Source of the DNA: Ornithinimicrobium avium
GTDB taxonomy: Bacteria > Actinomycetota > Actinomycetes > Actinomycetales > Dermatophilaceae
Reading direction: 5' to 3'
Length of the DNA stretch: 64,000 bases
Assembly (NCBI RefSeq): GCF_003351765.1
Contig: NZ_CP031229.1
Span: 806,001-870,000, forward strand
A program made the position numbers and the translations under genes. Every line of letters starts with the position of its first letter. Position 1 is the stretch's first letter. Below are positions 19,759-27,755 of the stretch, in pieces. The notes beneath the pieces are model-generated. The model was not told the origin of the DNA and did not search any database. It saw only the letters and a list, made by a program, of their open reading frames with translations.

Positions 19759-20394
19759 ATGGAGCTGCGCGAGGTGATCAGGAAGCGTCGGATGGTGCGG
19801 GCCTACGACGCGGACCGCGAGGTCCCGCAGGAGGTGCTGGACCGGGTGCTGCAGCACGCCGTCCGTGCGCCCAGCGCCGGCTTCTCCCAGGGCTGGGACT
19901 TCCTCGTCCTGGAGTCGGCGCAGGCCCGGGACCGCTTCTGGGCGGCCACGACCGACCCGGGCGCGGAGCCGGACAGGTGGTTGCGCGGCGTGTCGACCGC
20001 GCCGGTGCTCGTGCTGTGCTGCTCGGACCCGCACACCTATCTGGCGCGCTACGCCGAGGGGGACAAGGGCTGGACCGACCGCGACCCCGCGCGTTGGCCG
20101 GTCCCCTACTGGGACGTCGACAACGGGATGGCGGCGATGCTCATCCTGCTCACCGCCGTCGACGAGGGGCTGGGCGCGCTCTACTTCGGCGTGCCGCCGG
20201 AGCAGCAGGACGCGGTCAAGGACGCCTTCGCGATCCCGCAGGACCGGCGCGTCGTCGGTGTGGTCGCCCTCGGCTATCCGGCCCCGGGCCCCTCGACGGA
20301 GGCGAAGGGCTCGGCCCGGACCCGCCGGCGGCGCCCTGTGCGCGAGGTCGCGCACCGGGACCGGTTCGGCGTGCCGTGGCGGTCAGGCGACTGA
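19759..20394 (+). CDS. Nitroreductase family protein
   Basis: A 211-residue FMN-dependent oxidoreductase. The N-terminus ELREVIRKRRMVRAYDADREVP is the usual FMN-phosphate-binding start, HAVRAPSAGFSQGWDFLVLE continues the fold, and GLGALYFGVPPEQQDAVKDAFAIPQDRRVVGVVALGYP is the family's C-terminal half. The insert WPVPYWDVDNGMAAMLILLTAVDEG matches actinobacterial nitroreductases. The substrate is unknown; reduction of nitro or ene compounds with NAD(P)H is usual. It is divergent from the Pat gene across a 69-bp gap in which I see no clear promoter. Its end overlaps the convergent thioredoxin-like gene by 12 bp. Confidence 0.92.
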   Translation: MELREVIRKRRMVRAYDADREVPQEVLDRVLQHAVRAPSAGFSQGWDFLVLESAQARDRFWAATTDPGAEPDRWLRGVSTAPVLVLCCSDPHTYLARYAEGDKGWTDRDPARWPVPYWDVDNGMAAMLILLTAVDEGLGALYFGVPPEQQDAVKDAFAIPQDRRVVGVVALGYPAPGPSTEAKGSARTRRRRPVREVAHRDRFGVPWRSGD

Positions 20395-20622
20395 CGCCCG
20401 CCCCTCCCCCGCGAGCAAGGCGAGGACGTGTCTCACGAGAGCGCCGCGGATCGTGGGTGATCCGGTGAAACCGACCCGTTCGGCGTCCTCAGCGGTCTCG
20501 ACCTTGCGCAGCTCGACCTCGACGTCGTCACGCCCCAGCCGGGACAAGGCTTCCGAGAGCCGCTCGTCGGCGAGGGTCCAGTGCGGACAGCCGTCGAAGT
20601 AGAACAGTTCGACCCGCACCAC
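20383..20622 (-). CDS. Small thioredoxin-like protein, single active-site cysteine
   Basis: About 79 residues: VRVELFYFDGCPHWTLADERLSEALSRLG, then VGFTGSPTIRGALVRHVLALL. The beta-Cys-helix opening and the cis-Pro-like GSPTI are thioredoxin-fold features, but the usual CxxC is CPHW, so only one active-site cysteine is present. A monothiol redox or metal-binding role is possible. GTG at 20622 is chosen because AGGAG lies nine bases upstream; an ATG at 20631 directly abuts that site. Gene prediction is fairly sure, function not. Confidence 0.7.
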   Translation of the reverse strand: MVRVELFYFDGCPHWTLADERLSEALSRLGRDDVEVELRKVETAEDAERVGFTGSPTIRGALVRHVLALLAGEGRASVA

Positions 20623-20745
20623 AGCCCCCATCTCCTGACCCGTGCACCGCGTCGGCCGGCGGCTCTTCATGATGCGCGCGGCGCGGCACGAGCACGCGGT
20701 CACCCTCGATGCCGGGAGCGGGTGGCCGAGGACCTCGCGCCCCGG

Positions 20746-21699
20746 CTATCGGGCGGTGGTGGCCGTGACGCCCTCGCGGACCTGCGCGGCGAGGAAGGCG
20801 TCCACCTCGGCACGGGTGGGGGCGGTCGCCGGTCCCTTGCGGGTGACCTTGATCGCCCCGGCCGCGTTGGCCCGGGCGGCCGCCTGCACCCAGGACGCAC
20901 CGAGGGCGCGCTCGGCGCACAGCACGCCGGTGTGCGCGTCGCCGGCACCGTTGGTGTCGACCGGCACCTGCGGGTGCCCCGGGACGTACGTGGTCTCCCC
21001 GTCCACCCGCACGAAGCAGCCCTCCGCCCCGTCGCGCACGACCACGACCGCCCCGGCACCCAGCCGGTCGGCCACGGCGGCGCACGAGGAGGCCACGTCG
21101 CCGACGCCGGTGAGCTCGCGCGCCTCCTGGGCGTTGGAGGTCCACACGTCGGTGAGGGCCAGCACCTGCTCCCCCACCGCGACCGGCAGGTCGGCCAGCG
21201 CGGCGCCGGGGTCGAGGACGACCTCCACCCCGGCCGGCAGCTCCGGCAACCACTCCAGCAGCGGGTCGCGGGTCGGGGGGTAGAGGCTGTAGCCGGTGAC
21301 GCACACCAGGTCCCCGGCCCGGGGCCCGCTGCTGGCCAGCGAGCCGACGCTGATCGCCCGCTCGGCGCCGTAGGTGGTCAGGAAGGTCCGCTCGGCGGTG
21401 GGCTCGACCATGACCACGCAGATGCCGGTGTCCGTGCCGGGCACCGGGTCTGCAGTGACCCGCACGCCCTCCTCCGCCAGCACCCGCCGGACCAGGTCGG
21501 CGTTGGGGCCGGTGCCGTGGGCACCGGCGAGGACCGACTGCGCGCCCGCGCGCGCGGCCGCGACGAGGATGCTGACGGCGCCGCCCGCGTAGCGCGCGAA
21601 GCTGGTGGCGTTGACGTTGCCGCCGCGGCACGGCAGGTCGGGCACCTCGAGCACGACGTCGACCAGTGCCTGACCGGTGTGGATCACCCTTGAGCTCAC
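20746..21699 (-). CDS. PfkB family sugar kinase
   Basis: A 317-residue ribokinase-family kinase. The N-terminal PfkB region is RGGNVNATSFARYAGGAVSILVAAARAG, and the C-terminal ATP/anion-hole motif with the catalytic aspartate is VDTNGAGDAHTGVLCAERALG. The substrate is not identifiable: there is no neighbouring transporter or pathway gene. GTG at 21699 has AGGG eight bases upstream. The gene is monocistronic and divergent from the M20 amidohydrolase with 94 bp between starts. The 120 bp beyond its stop, before the thioredoxin-like gene, holds nothing I recognise. Confidence 0.88.
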   Translation of the reverse strand: MSSRVIHTGQALVDVVLEVPDLPCRGGNVNATSFARYAGGAVSILVAAARAGAQSVLAGAHGTGPNADLVRRVLAEEGVRVTADPVPGTDTGICVVMVEPTAERTFLTTYGAERAISVGSLASSGPRAGDLVCVTGYSLYPPTRDPLLEWLPELPAGVEVVLDPGAALADLPVAVGEQVLALTDVWTSNAQEARELTGVGDVASSCAAVADRLGAGAVVVVRDGAEGCFVRVDGETTYVPGHPQVPVDTNGAGDAHTGVLCAERALGASWVQAAARANAAGAIKVTRKGPATAPTRAEVDAFLAAQVREGVTATTAR

Positions 21700-21793
21700 A
21701 CGGCATACCCTGCCATGCCCGCACCGCTGGCGTAGGGTCGGTCCCGACGTCGGCGCCCGGTCCGCGGCGCCGCCCCGACCCACGAGGAGCGCG

Positions 21794-23065
21794 ATGAGCG
21801 AGCCGACCCCTGCCGCGACGGTGCTCTCCGGGCTGGACCGGGCCCGACCCTGGCTGGAGGACCTCTACCGCGACCTGCACGCCCACCCGGAGCTGTCGAC
21901 GGCCGAGCACCGCACCGCCGACCGCGTGGTCCGCGAGGTGCGGGGTATGGCGGGCGGCACGGAGCTCGAGGTCGTCACCGGGATCGGGGGCACCGGGGTG
22001 GCGGTCGTGGTCCCCAACGGCGAGGGGCCGACCGTGCTGCTGCGCGCCGACATGGACGGGCTGCCGGTCCAGGAGGACACCGGTCTGGACTACGCCTCCA
22101 CCGTCTTCGCGCAGAACCGCCAGGGCGAGACGGTGCCGGTCATGCACGCCTGCGGGCACGACACGCACGTGGCCACCCTGCTCGCCTCGCTCCGGCTCCT
22201 GCTGGAGCAGAAGCAGGCCTGGTCCGGCACGGTGCTGGCCGTCTTCCAGCCGGCCGAGGAGCAGTACAACGGGGCCGAGGCCATGGTCGAGGACGGGCTG
22301 GTCGAGCGGCTCCCGCGCCCGGACGTCGGCCTGTCCCAGCACGTGCTGCCCGGCCCGTCGGGCTCGGTGCAGGTGGCGGCCGGGCCGATCATGGCCAGCT
22401 GCGACGACTTCCGCATCACCCTGCACGGGCGGGGCGGGCACGCGTCCGCGCCGCACCAGACGATCGACCCCGTCGTCATGGCCGCCTCGCTGGTGATGCG
22501 CCTGCAGACGATCGTGGCCAGGCGCGTGGACCCGACCCAGACCGCCGTCGTCACGGTCGGCCGGATCAGCGCGGGCACCAAGACCAACATCATCCCCGCC
22601 CTCGCCGAGATCGAGGGCACGGTGCGCACCTACGACACGGGGGTGGCCGCCACGTGTCTGGCGGCGATCGAGCAGACGGCCCGTGCCGAGGCCGCGGCGT
22701 GGGGTGCGCCGGAGCCGGAGATGGAGACCTTCGACCACCTGCCGGTGACCGACAACGACCCCGAGGTGACCGCCCGGGCACGGGAGGCGCTGGCCGCCGA
22801 GCTCGGGGAGGAGCAGGTCCTCGTCTTCGAGCCGGAGGGCGGGTCGGAGGACTTCTCCGTGCTGCCCGACGCCTGGGGCGTGCCCTACACCTACTGGGGC
22901 TTCGGTGCCTTCGACGGGCAGGAGTGGGCCCGGGCGGAGGCCGAGGGCAGCACCGCAGACCTCCCGTCCAACCACTCGCCGCGCTTCGCGCCGGTGATCC
23001 AGCCGACGCTGGACACCGGGGTGCGCGCGATGGTCGCGGCGGCCCTGGCCTGGCTGGCACCCTGA
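21794..23065 (+). CDS. M20 family amidohydrolase/peptidase (hippurate hydrolase-like)
   Basis: A 423-residue zinc/manganese amidohydrolase of the M20D type, which cleaves N-acyl amino acids or indole-acetyl conjugates. Catalytic and metal sites are DLHAHPELS, RADMDGLPVQEDTG, HACGHDTHVATLL, QPAEEQYNGAEAM with the catalytic Glu pair, and GGSEDFSVLP near the end. The dimerisation domain contains HGRGGHASAPHQTIDPVVMAASLV. ATG at 21794 has GAGGAG five bases upstream. The exact substrate is unknown. It converges on the hydroxybutyrate dehydrogenase gene. Confidence 0.93.
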   Translation: MSEPTPAATVLSGLDRARPWLEDLYRDLHAHPELSTAEHRTADRVVREVRGMAGGTELEVVTGIGGTGVAVVVPNGEGPTVLLRADMDGLPVQEDTGLDYASTVFAQNRQGETVPVMHACGHDTHVATLLASLRLLLEQKQAWSGTVLAVFQPAEEQYNGAEAMVEDGLVERLPRPDVGLSQHVLPGPSGSVQVAAGPIMASCDDFRITLHGRGGHASAPHQTIDPVVMAASLVMRLQTIVARRVDPTQTAVVTVGRISAGTKTNIIPALAEIEGTVRTYDTGVAATCLAAIEQTARAEAAAWGAPEPEMETFDHLPVTDNDPEVTARAREALAAELGEEQVLVFEPEGGSEDFSVLPDAWGVPYTYWGFGAFDGQEWARAEAEGSTADLPSNHSPRFAPVIQPTLDTGVRAMVAAALAWLAP

Positions 23066-23087
23066 GGGCGGCGCCCCGGCCCTGCCG

Positions 23088-23825
23088 CTACTGGGCGGTC
23101 CAGCCGCCGTCCATCGTGTAGGACGCCCCGGTCACCATCGCCGCGTCGTCGGACATGAGGAAGGCCGCCAGGGCGGCGACCTCGGCCGGCTCGATGAGTC
23201 GCTTGACCGCCGCGCGGGTGAGCATGATCCTCTCCACCACCTCGTCCTCGGGTATGCCGTGCGTGCGCGCCTGGTCGGCGACCTGCTTCTCCACCAGCGG
23301 GGTGCGCACGTAGCCCGGGTTGATGCAGTTCGACGTCACCCCGTGCGGGGCCCCCTCCAGGGCGGTCACCTTGGACAGACCCTCCATCCCGTGCTTGGCC
23401 GCCACGTAGGCCACCTTGAACTCCGAGGCGCGCAACCCGTGCGCCGAGGAGATGTTCACCACCCGGCCCCAGCCCCGCTCGTACATGTGCGGCAGCGCCG
23501 CCCGGACCAGCAGGAACGGCGACTCCAGCATCAGCCGCTGGATGAGGCGGAAGTCCTGCGGGTCGAACTCGTGGATCGGCGCCACCCGCTGCACGCCGGC
23601 GTTGTTGACCAGCACGTCGCACTCCAGGCGCAGGTCCTCCAGCCCCGCCGTGTCCGCCAGGTCCACCACCCACGCCTCCCCGCCGACCTCCCCGGCGACG
23701 CGCTCGGCCGCCGCCGCGTCCCGGTCGGCCACGACCACCCGGTGCCCGTCCCGGGCGCTGCGGCGCGCGACCGCCTCCCCGATCCCGCTCCCGCCGCCCG
23801 TCACCAGCACCGTGCGTGTCGTCAT
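23088..23825 (-). CDS. 3-hydroxybutyrate dehydrogenase (short-chain dehydrogenase)
   Basis: A 245-residue SDR. NAD-binding TGGGSGIGEAVA, structural NNAG, and the catalytic triad Ser-Tyr-Lys in NISSAHGLRASEFKVAYVAAKHG are all present. NPGYVRTPLVEKQVADQAR closely resembles bacterial D-3-hydroxybutyrate dehydrogenases (BdhA), which oxidise 3-hydroxybutyrate to acetoacetate. ATG at 23825 has AGGAGG six bases upstream; upstream codons to 23882 are not conserved. It is divergent from the branched-chain-type ABC operon, and repeated TGTCTGA half-sites lie between the two, so coregulation is likely. Confidence 0.88.
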   Translation of the reverse strand: MTTRTVLVTGGGSGIGEAVARRSARDGHRVVVADRDAAAAERVAGEVGGEAWVVDLADTAGLEDLRLECDVLVNNAGVQRVAPIHEFDPQDFRLIQRLMLESPFLLVRAALPHMYERGWGRVVNISSAHGLRASEFKVAYVAAKHGMEGLSKVTALEGAPHGVTSNCINPGYVRTPLVEKQVADQARTHGIPEDEVVERIMLTRAAVKRLIEPAEVAALAAFLMSDDAAMVTGASYTMDGGWTAQ

Positions 23826-23910
23826 GGTCACTCCTCCTGCGATGGTGGCGCGGCCCGCGTCGGGGCGCCCGTAGGCCTCCATCGTGGAGGTGAGGGTGGA
23901 TTCATGTCCA

Positions 23911-23958
23911 TGTCTGAGGATCCCACCTATCAGACGCAGATTGTGTGGCGGTCAGACA
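23911..23958. promoter_or_regulatory. TGTCTGA half-site cluster between hydroxybutyrate dehydrogenase and ABC operon
   Basis: The heptamer TGTCTGA at 23911-23917 is repeated in inverted orientation as TCAGACG (23930-23936) and TCAGACA (23952-23958). The first pair forms an inverted repeat with a 12-bp spacer; the last two are 22 bp apart, two helical turns. The cluster sits midway in the 170-bp divergent gap and could bind a dimeric regulator acting on both genes. Confidence 0.5.
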
Positions 23959-23995
23959 TAGCAGCGGGTCTGTGCGCCGCCTAGCGTGACTGCTC

Positions 23996-24784
23996 ATGAG
24001 CCAAGCAGAGGACGGGACCGCCGTGCGTCCGGGGACCGTCGCCCTGTCCGCCCGCGGGCTGACCAAGGACTTCCGCGGGTTCCGCGCGGTCAAGGGCGTC
24101 GACCTGGACGTCGTCGACGGCCAGGTGCATGCGCTGGTCGGCCCGAACGGGGCCGGCAAGACCACGCTGTTCAACCTGCTGACCGGTTTCATCAGGCCGA
24201 CCTCCGGGACGATCACCGTGCACGGCAAGGACCTGACCGGCAAGGAGCCGGAGGAGATCGCCCGCGAGGGCGTGGCCCGCTCCTTCCAGATCACCAGCCT
24301 CTTCGACAACCTCACCCCCCGCGAGCACCTGGAGCTCGCGCTGCAGGGACGCGACGGCGGCGGCCTGCGCTTCTGGCGCTCGGCCAACCTGCTGCGCGGC
24401 TACCGCGGCCGGGCCGACGAGCTGATCGAGCAGGTCGGCCTGGCCGACCTTGCCGCGCGGCCGGCCGGCGAGCTGGCCTACGGGCAGAAGCGGGCGCTGG
24501 AGATGGCCCTCGTGCTGGCCCTCGACCCGACCGTGATGCTGCTGGACGAGCCGACCGCCGGCATGGGCCGGGAGGACGTCGAACGCACGATCGCCCTGGT
24601 GCGGCGGATCGCGCAGGGCCGCACGGTCGTCTTCGTCGACCACAACATGCACGTGGTCGGCAGCCTCGCCGACCACGTCACCGTGATGATGTCCGGCGAG
24701 GTCCTGGCCAGCGGCACCTACGAGCAGGTCCGCGCCGACCGACGGGTCATCACCGCCTACCTCGGGGAGGAGAGCCATGCTTGA
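23996..24784 (+). CDS. Branched-chain-type ABC transporter ATP-binding protein (LivG-like)
   Basis: A 262-residue ATPase of a hydrophobic-amino-acid-type importer. Walker A is GPNGAGKTT, the signature is diverged (ELAYGQKRALE), Walker B is VMLLDEPTAGM and the H-loop is VVFVDHNMHVV. The arrangement and RSFQITSLFDNLTPREHLELAL are LivG-like. First of five genes (ATPase, ATPase, binding protein, permease, permease). The substrate may be an amino acid, amide, urea or a carboxylate; the neighbouring hydroxybutyrate dehydrogenase hints at a ketone-body-like acid but does not prove it. TAGCGT lies eight bases before the ATG, so initiation may be nearly leaderless. Confidence 0.92.
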   Translation: MSQAEDGTAVRPGTVALSARGLTKDFRGFRAVKGVDLDVVDGQVHALVGPNGAGKTTLFNLLTGFIRPTSGTITVHGKDLTGKEPEEIAREGVARSFQITSLFDNLTPREHLELALQGRDGGGLRFWRSANLLRGYRGRADELIEQVGLADLAARPAGELAYGQKRALEMALVLALDPTVMLLDEPTAGMGREDVERTIALVRRIAQGRTVVFVDHNMHVVGSLADHVTVMMSGEVLASGTYEQVRADRRVITAYLGEESHA

Positions 24785-25472
24785 GATCGCGGGGCTGGAC
24801 GCCTTCTACGGCGACGCCCAGGCGCTGCACGGGGTCGACCTGCGGGTCGGCGAGGGCGAGGTCGTCACGCTCGTCGGTCGCAACGGCGCCGGCAAGACGA
24901 CCCTGCTGCGCGCCGTGATGGGGCTGCACCACGACGTGCGCGGCACGATCACCTTCGACGGCGAGGACATCACCGCGATGCCGCCGCAGCACCGCGCCCG
25001 CCGCGGCCTGGGCTGGGTCCAGGACGACCGTGGCATCTACGCCTCCCTCAGCGTCGAGGAGAACCTCACCCTGCCCCCGGTCACCGACCCGGCCAAGGCC
25101 TGGTCGACCGAGCAGGTCTACCAGGCCTTCCCGGTGCTGGCCGACCGCCGCCGCGCGGCCGGCACCACCCTGTCGGGCGGCGAGCAGCAGATGCTCGCGA
25201 TGGCCAGGGTGCTGCGCACCGGCGCCCGGCTGCTGCTCCTCGACGAGCCCAGCGAGGGCCTGGCCCCGGTGATCGTCCAGCTCATCCGCGACATCCTGCT
25301 GAAGATCAAGGCGCAGGGCACCACCGTGCTGCTCGTGGAGCAGAACGTCAAGTTCGCCGCGAGCGTCGCCGACCGGCACTACGTGCTGGCGCAGGGCGCG
25401 GTGGCCACCGACCTGGACAACGCCGAGTTCACCGCCCGGCAGGACGAGCTGCTCGAGTACCTCGGCATGTGA
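24777..25472 (+). CDS. Branched-chain-type ABC transporter ATP-binding protein (LivF-like)
   Basis: A 231-residue ATPase, the partner of the LivG-like subunit, with which it overlaps by eight bases. Walker A GRNGAGKTT, signature TLSGGEQQMLAMAR, Walker B LLLLDEPSEGLAP and H-loop VLLVEQNVKFA are intact. The short length and the sequence EVVTLVGRNGAGKTTLLRAV are typical of LivF. Both ATPases being first in the operon, before the binding protein, is a less common order than binding protein first. An 82-bp gap to the next gene has a good ribosome binding site (AAAGAGAAC) but no clear promoter. Confidence 0.92.
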   Translation: MLEIAGLDAFYGDAQALHGVDLRVGEGEVVTLVGRNGAGKTTLLRAVMGLHHDVRGTITFDGEDITAMPPQHRARRGLGWVQDDRGIYASLSVEENLTLPPVTDPAKAWSTEQVYQAFPVLADRRRAAGTTLSGGEQQMLAMARVLRTGARLLLLDEPSEGLAPVIVQLIRDILLKIKAQGTTVLLVEQNVKFAASVADRHYVLAQGAVATDLDNAEFTARQDELLEYLGM

Positions 25473-25554
25473 GCCGCGGCGGCACCCCATACCCCGATCC
25501 CTCTTCCACGCCCCACCGGTCCCAGGACCACCTCTCGAAGAAAGAGAACACCAC

Positions 25555-26802
25555 ATGAGCACCAAGAAGCTGGTCGCGACCGCGGCCGTGAGCGCCACAG
25601 CCCTCATCCTGTCCGCCTGCGGCGGCGGGGGACCCTCCGCCGGCGGCGGGGACTTCACCGACGACAAGGTCGTCCTCGCCGTCCTCAACGACCAGAGCGG
25701 TGTCTACAAGGACCTCTCCGGCCCGAACAGCGTCGAGGCCGTGAAGATGGCGGTGGCCTACTACCAGGAGAAGTACGGCGACGACGCCGTCGTCGACGAC
25801 ATCGAGGTCGTCTCGGCCGACCACCAGAACAAGCCGGACATCGCCAACACCAAGGCCCAGGAGCTCTACGACCGGGAGAAGGCGGACATCATCCTGGACG
25901 TCCCGACCTCCTCGGCGGCGCTGGCCGTGGCGACGCAGGCCAAGGAGAAGAAGAAGCTGTTCGTCGACATCGGCGCCGGCACCACCGAGCTGACGAACGC
26001 CCAGTGCAACAAGTACACCTTCCACTGGGCCTACGACACCTACCAGCTGGCCAACACCACCGGCACGGCGATCACCGACGCCGGTGACAAGAACTGGGAG
26101 ATCATCTACCCGGACTACGCCTTCGGCCAGGACATGGACAAGTCCTTCACCGAGGCCATCGAGAAGGCGGGCGGCACGGTCGGCGACCACATCGCCACGC
26201 CGTTCCCGAACGACAACTTCACCACCTTCCTGACCAAGGCGGCGGCGGACAAGCCGGACGTGATCGGCACCATGCAGGCCGGCGGCGACCTGATCAACCT
26301 GGTCAAGCAGTTCAACGAGGGCGGCTACGCCCAGGAGGGCATCGACCTGGCGGTCGGCCTGATGTTCATCACCGACATCCACTCCCTCGGTGTCGAGGCC
26401 TTCCAGGGCGTGCAGTTCGCCGAGGCCTGGTACTGGAACTTCGACGACGACAACCGCGCCTGGGCCGACAAGTTCATGGACCGGACGGGCACCCGGCCGA
26501 GCTTCGCGCACGCGGCCAACTACTCCGCCGCGCTGCAGTACCTCGAGGCGGTCCAGGCCGAGGGCACCGACGACGCCGACACCATCGTGGGCAGCTTGGA
26601 GGGCAAGAAGATCAACGACGTCTTCCTCAAGAACGGCGAGGTCCGCGCCGAGGACCACCGTGTCATCCACGACGTGTACCTGGCCCAGGTCAAGACGCCC
26701 GACGAGGTCAGCGAGGACTGGGACTACGAGAACATCCTGGCCACGATCCCGGCCGCGGACGCCTTCATGCCGCTGGACCAGAGCACCTGCGAGATGGGCT
26801 GA
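25555..26802 (+). CDS. ABC transporter substrate-binding lipoprotein (LivJ/K-like, Peripla_BP_6)
   Basis: A 415-residue solute-binding lipoprotein. The signal peptide MSTKKLVATAAVSATALIL ends in lipobox LSAC, so the mature protein is anchored outside the membrane by a diacylated cysteine. The mature part (VVLAVLNDQSGVYKDLSGPNSVEAVKMAVAYY) is a type I periplasmic-binding fold of the branched-chain amino acid/amide class, with repeated Tyr/Trp-rich segments (AEAWYWNFDDDNRAW) that may line the ligand site. The ligand is not identifiable. A perfect 16-bp hairpin follows the stop, before the permease genes. Confidence 0.92.
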   Translation: MSTKKLVATAAVSATALILSACGGGGPSAGGGDFTDDKVVLAVLNDQSGVYKDLSGPNSVEAVKMAVAYYQEKYGDDAVVDDIEVVSADHQNKPDIANTKAQELYDREKADIILDVPTSSAALAVATQAKEKKKLFVDIGAGTTELTNAQCNKYTFHWAYDTYQLANTTGTAITDAGDKNWEIIYPDYAFGQDMDKSFTEAIEKAGGTVGDHIATPFPNDNFTTFLTKAAADKPDVIGTMQAGGDLINLVKQFNEGGYAQEGIDLAVGLMFITDIHSLGVEAFQGVQFAEAWYWNFDDDNRAWADKFMDRTGTRPSFAHAANYSAALQYLEAVQAEGTDDADTIVGSLEGKKINDVFLKNGEVRAEDHRVIHDVYLAQVKTPDEVSEDWDYENILATIPAADAFMPLDQSTCEMG

Positions 26803-26819
26803 GCCCACCACCCGTGACC

Positions 26820-26865
26820 GAGGCCGGGCGCCCCCGGTCCCCCGTGAGGGGGGGCGCCCGGCCTC
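26820..26865 (+). terminator. Strong hairpin between binding-protein and permease genes
   Basis: A perfect 16-bp GC-only-rich stem (26820-26835 pairing with 26850-26865) with a 14-base loop lies 18 bases after the binding-protein stop and 20 bases before the permease start. There is no T-run. It probably acts as a partial terminator or as a 3' stabiliser, giving more binding protein than permease. Confidence 0.75.
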
Positions 26866-26885
26866 ACCCCCGCCGAAGGAGAGGC

Positions 26886-27755
26886 ATGAACGAGATCCTG
26901 CAGTACACCGTGCAGGGCCTGGCCGCCGGTAGCTTCTACGCGCTGGCCGCCCTGGGCCTGGCGGTCATCTTCGGCGTGCTCGGTGTGGTGAACTTCGCGC
27001 ACGGCGCCTGCTACATGCTCGGCGCGGTCACGTCCGCGGTCCTGCTGGACCTGGTCGGCCTGAACTTCTGGCTGGCCCTGCTCGTGGTGCCGGTCCTGAT
27101 GTTCGTCTTCGGCGTCCTGCTGGAGCGGCTGCTGGTGCGCCACCTGATCGCGCTGGACCCGCTGTACAACTTCCTGCTGACCTTCGGCCTGTCGTTGCTG
27201 CTGGTCGACCTGGTCAAGCGGCGCTACGGCGTCTCCGGCCTGCCCTACACCCGCCCCGAGATCCTCTCCGGCGTCATCGACGTCGGCGGCGTCCGGCTGC
27301 CGACCTACCAGGTCTTCGTCTTCCTCTTCTCGCTGCTGGTGTGCGCGCTGGTGTGGCTGGTCATGACCCGCACCCGCGTCGGCATGATCGTGCGCGCCTC
27401 CACCGAGAAGGCCGACCTGACCCGCGCCCTCGGCGTCGACGTCAACCGCTGGGTCACGCCGGTCTTCGGCTTCGGGATCGCGCTGGCCGGTCTGGCCGGC
27501 GTCCTGGCCGCCCCGTTCCGGGCGATCACCGCCGACATGGGCTCCAGCTTCATCATCATCCTGTTCGCCGTCGTCGTCATCGGCGGGCTGGGTTCGATCG
27601 TCGGCGCGGTCGTCGCCGGGTTCCTCGTCGGGCTGGTCGAGGCCTTCGGGCAGGCCTACGCCCCGACCCTGTCCCAGATCGTCATCTTCGTCCTGATGGC
27701 CGTCGTCATCCTGATCCGGCCCTCCGGCCTCTTCGGACGCGAGGAGAACGCATGA
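26886..27755 (+). CDS. Branched-chain-type ABC transporter permease (LivH-like)
   Basis: A 289-residue permease with about eight membrane helices. GLAAGSFYALAALGLAVIFGVLGVVNFAHGACYMLGA is the LivH opening and VVVIGGLGSIVGAVVAGFLVGLVEAF is the conserved cytoplasmic-loop/helix region that contacts the ATPases. ATG at 26886 has AAGGAGAGG upstream; an earlier in-frame GTG at 26814 would place the hairpin inside the coding region and is rejected. The stop overlaps the LivM-like start as ATGA. Confidence 0.93.
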   Translation: MNEILQYTVQGLAAGSFYALAALGLAVIFGVLGVVNFAHGACYMLGAVTSAVLLDLVGLNFWLALLVVPVLMFVFGVLLERLLVRHLIALDPLYNFLLTFGLSLLLVDLVKRRYGVSGLPYTRPEILSGVIDVGGVRLPTYQVFVFLFSLLVCALVWLVMTRTRVGMIVRASTEKADLTRALGVDVNRWVTPVFGFGIALAGLAGVLAAPFRAITADMGSSFIIILFAVVVIGGLGSIVGAVVAGFLVGLVEAFGQAYAPTLSQIVIFVLMAVVILIRPSGLFGREENA

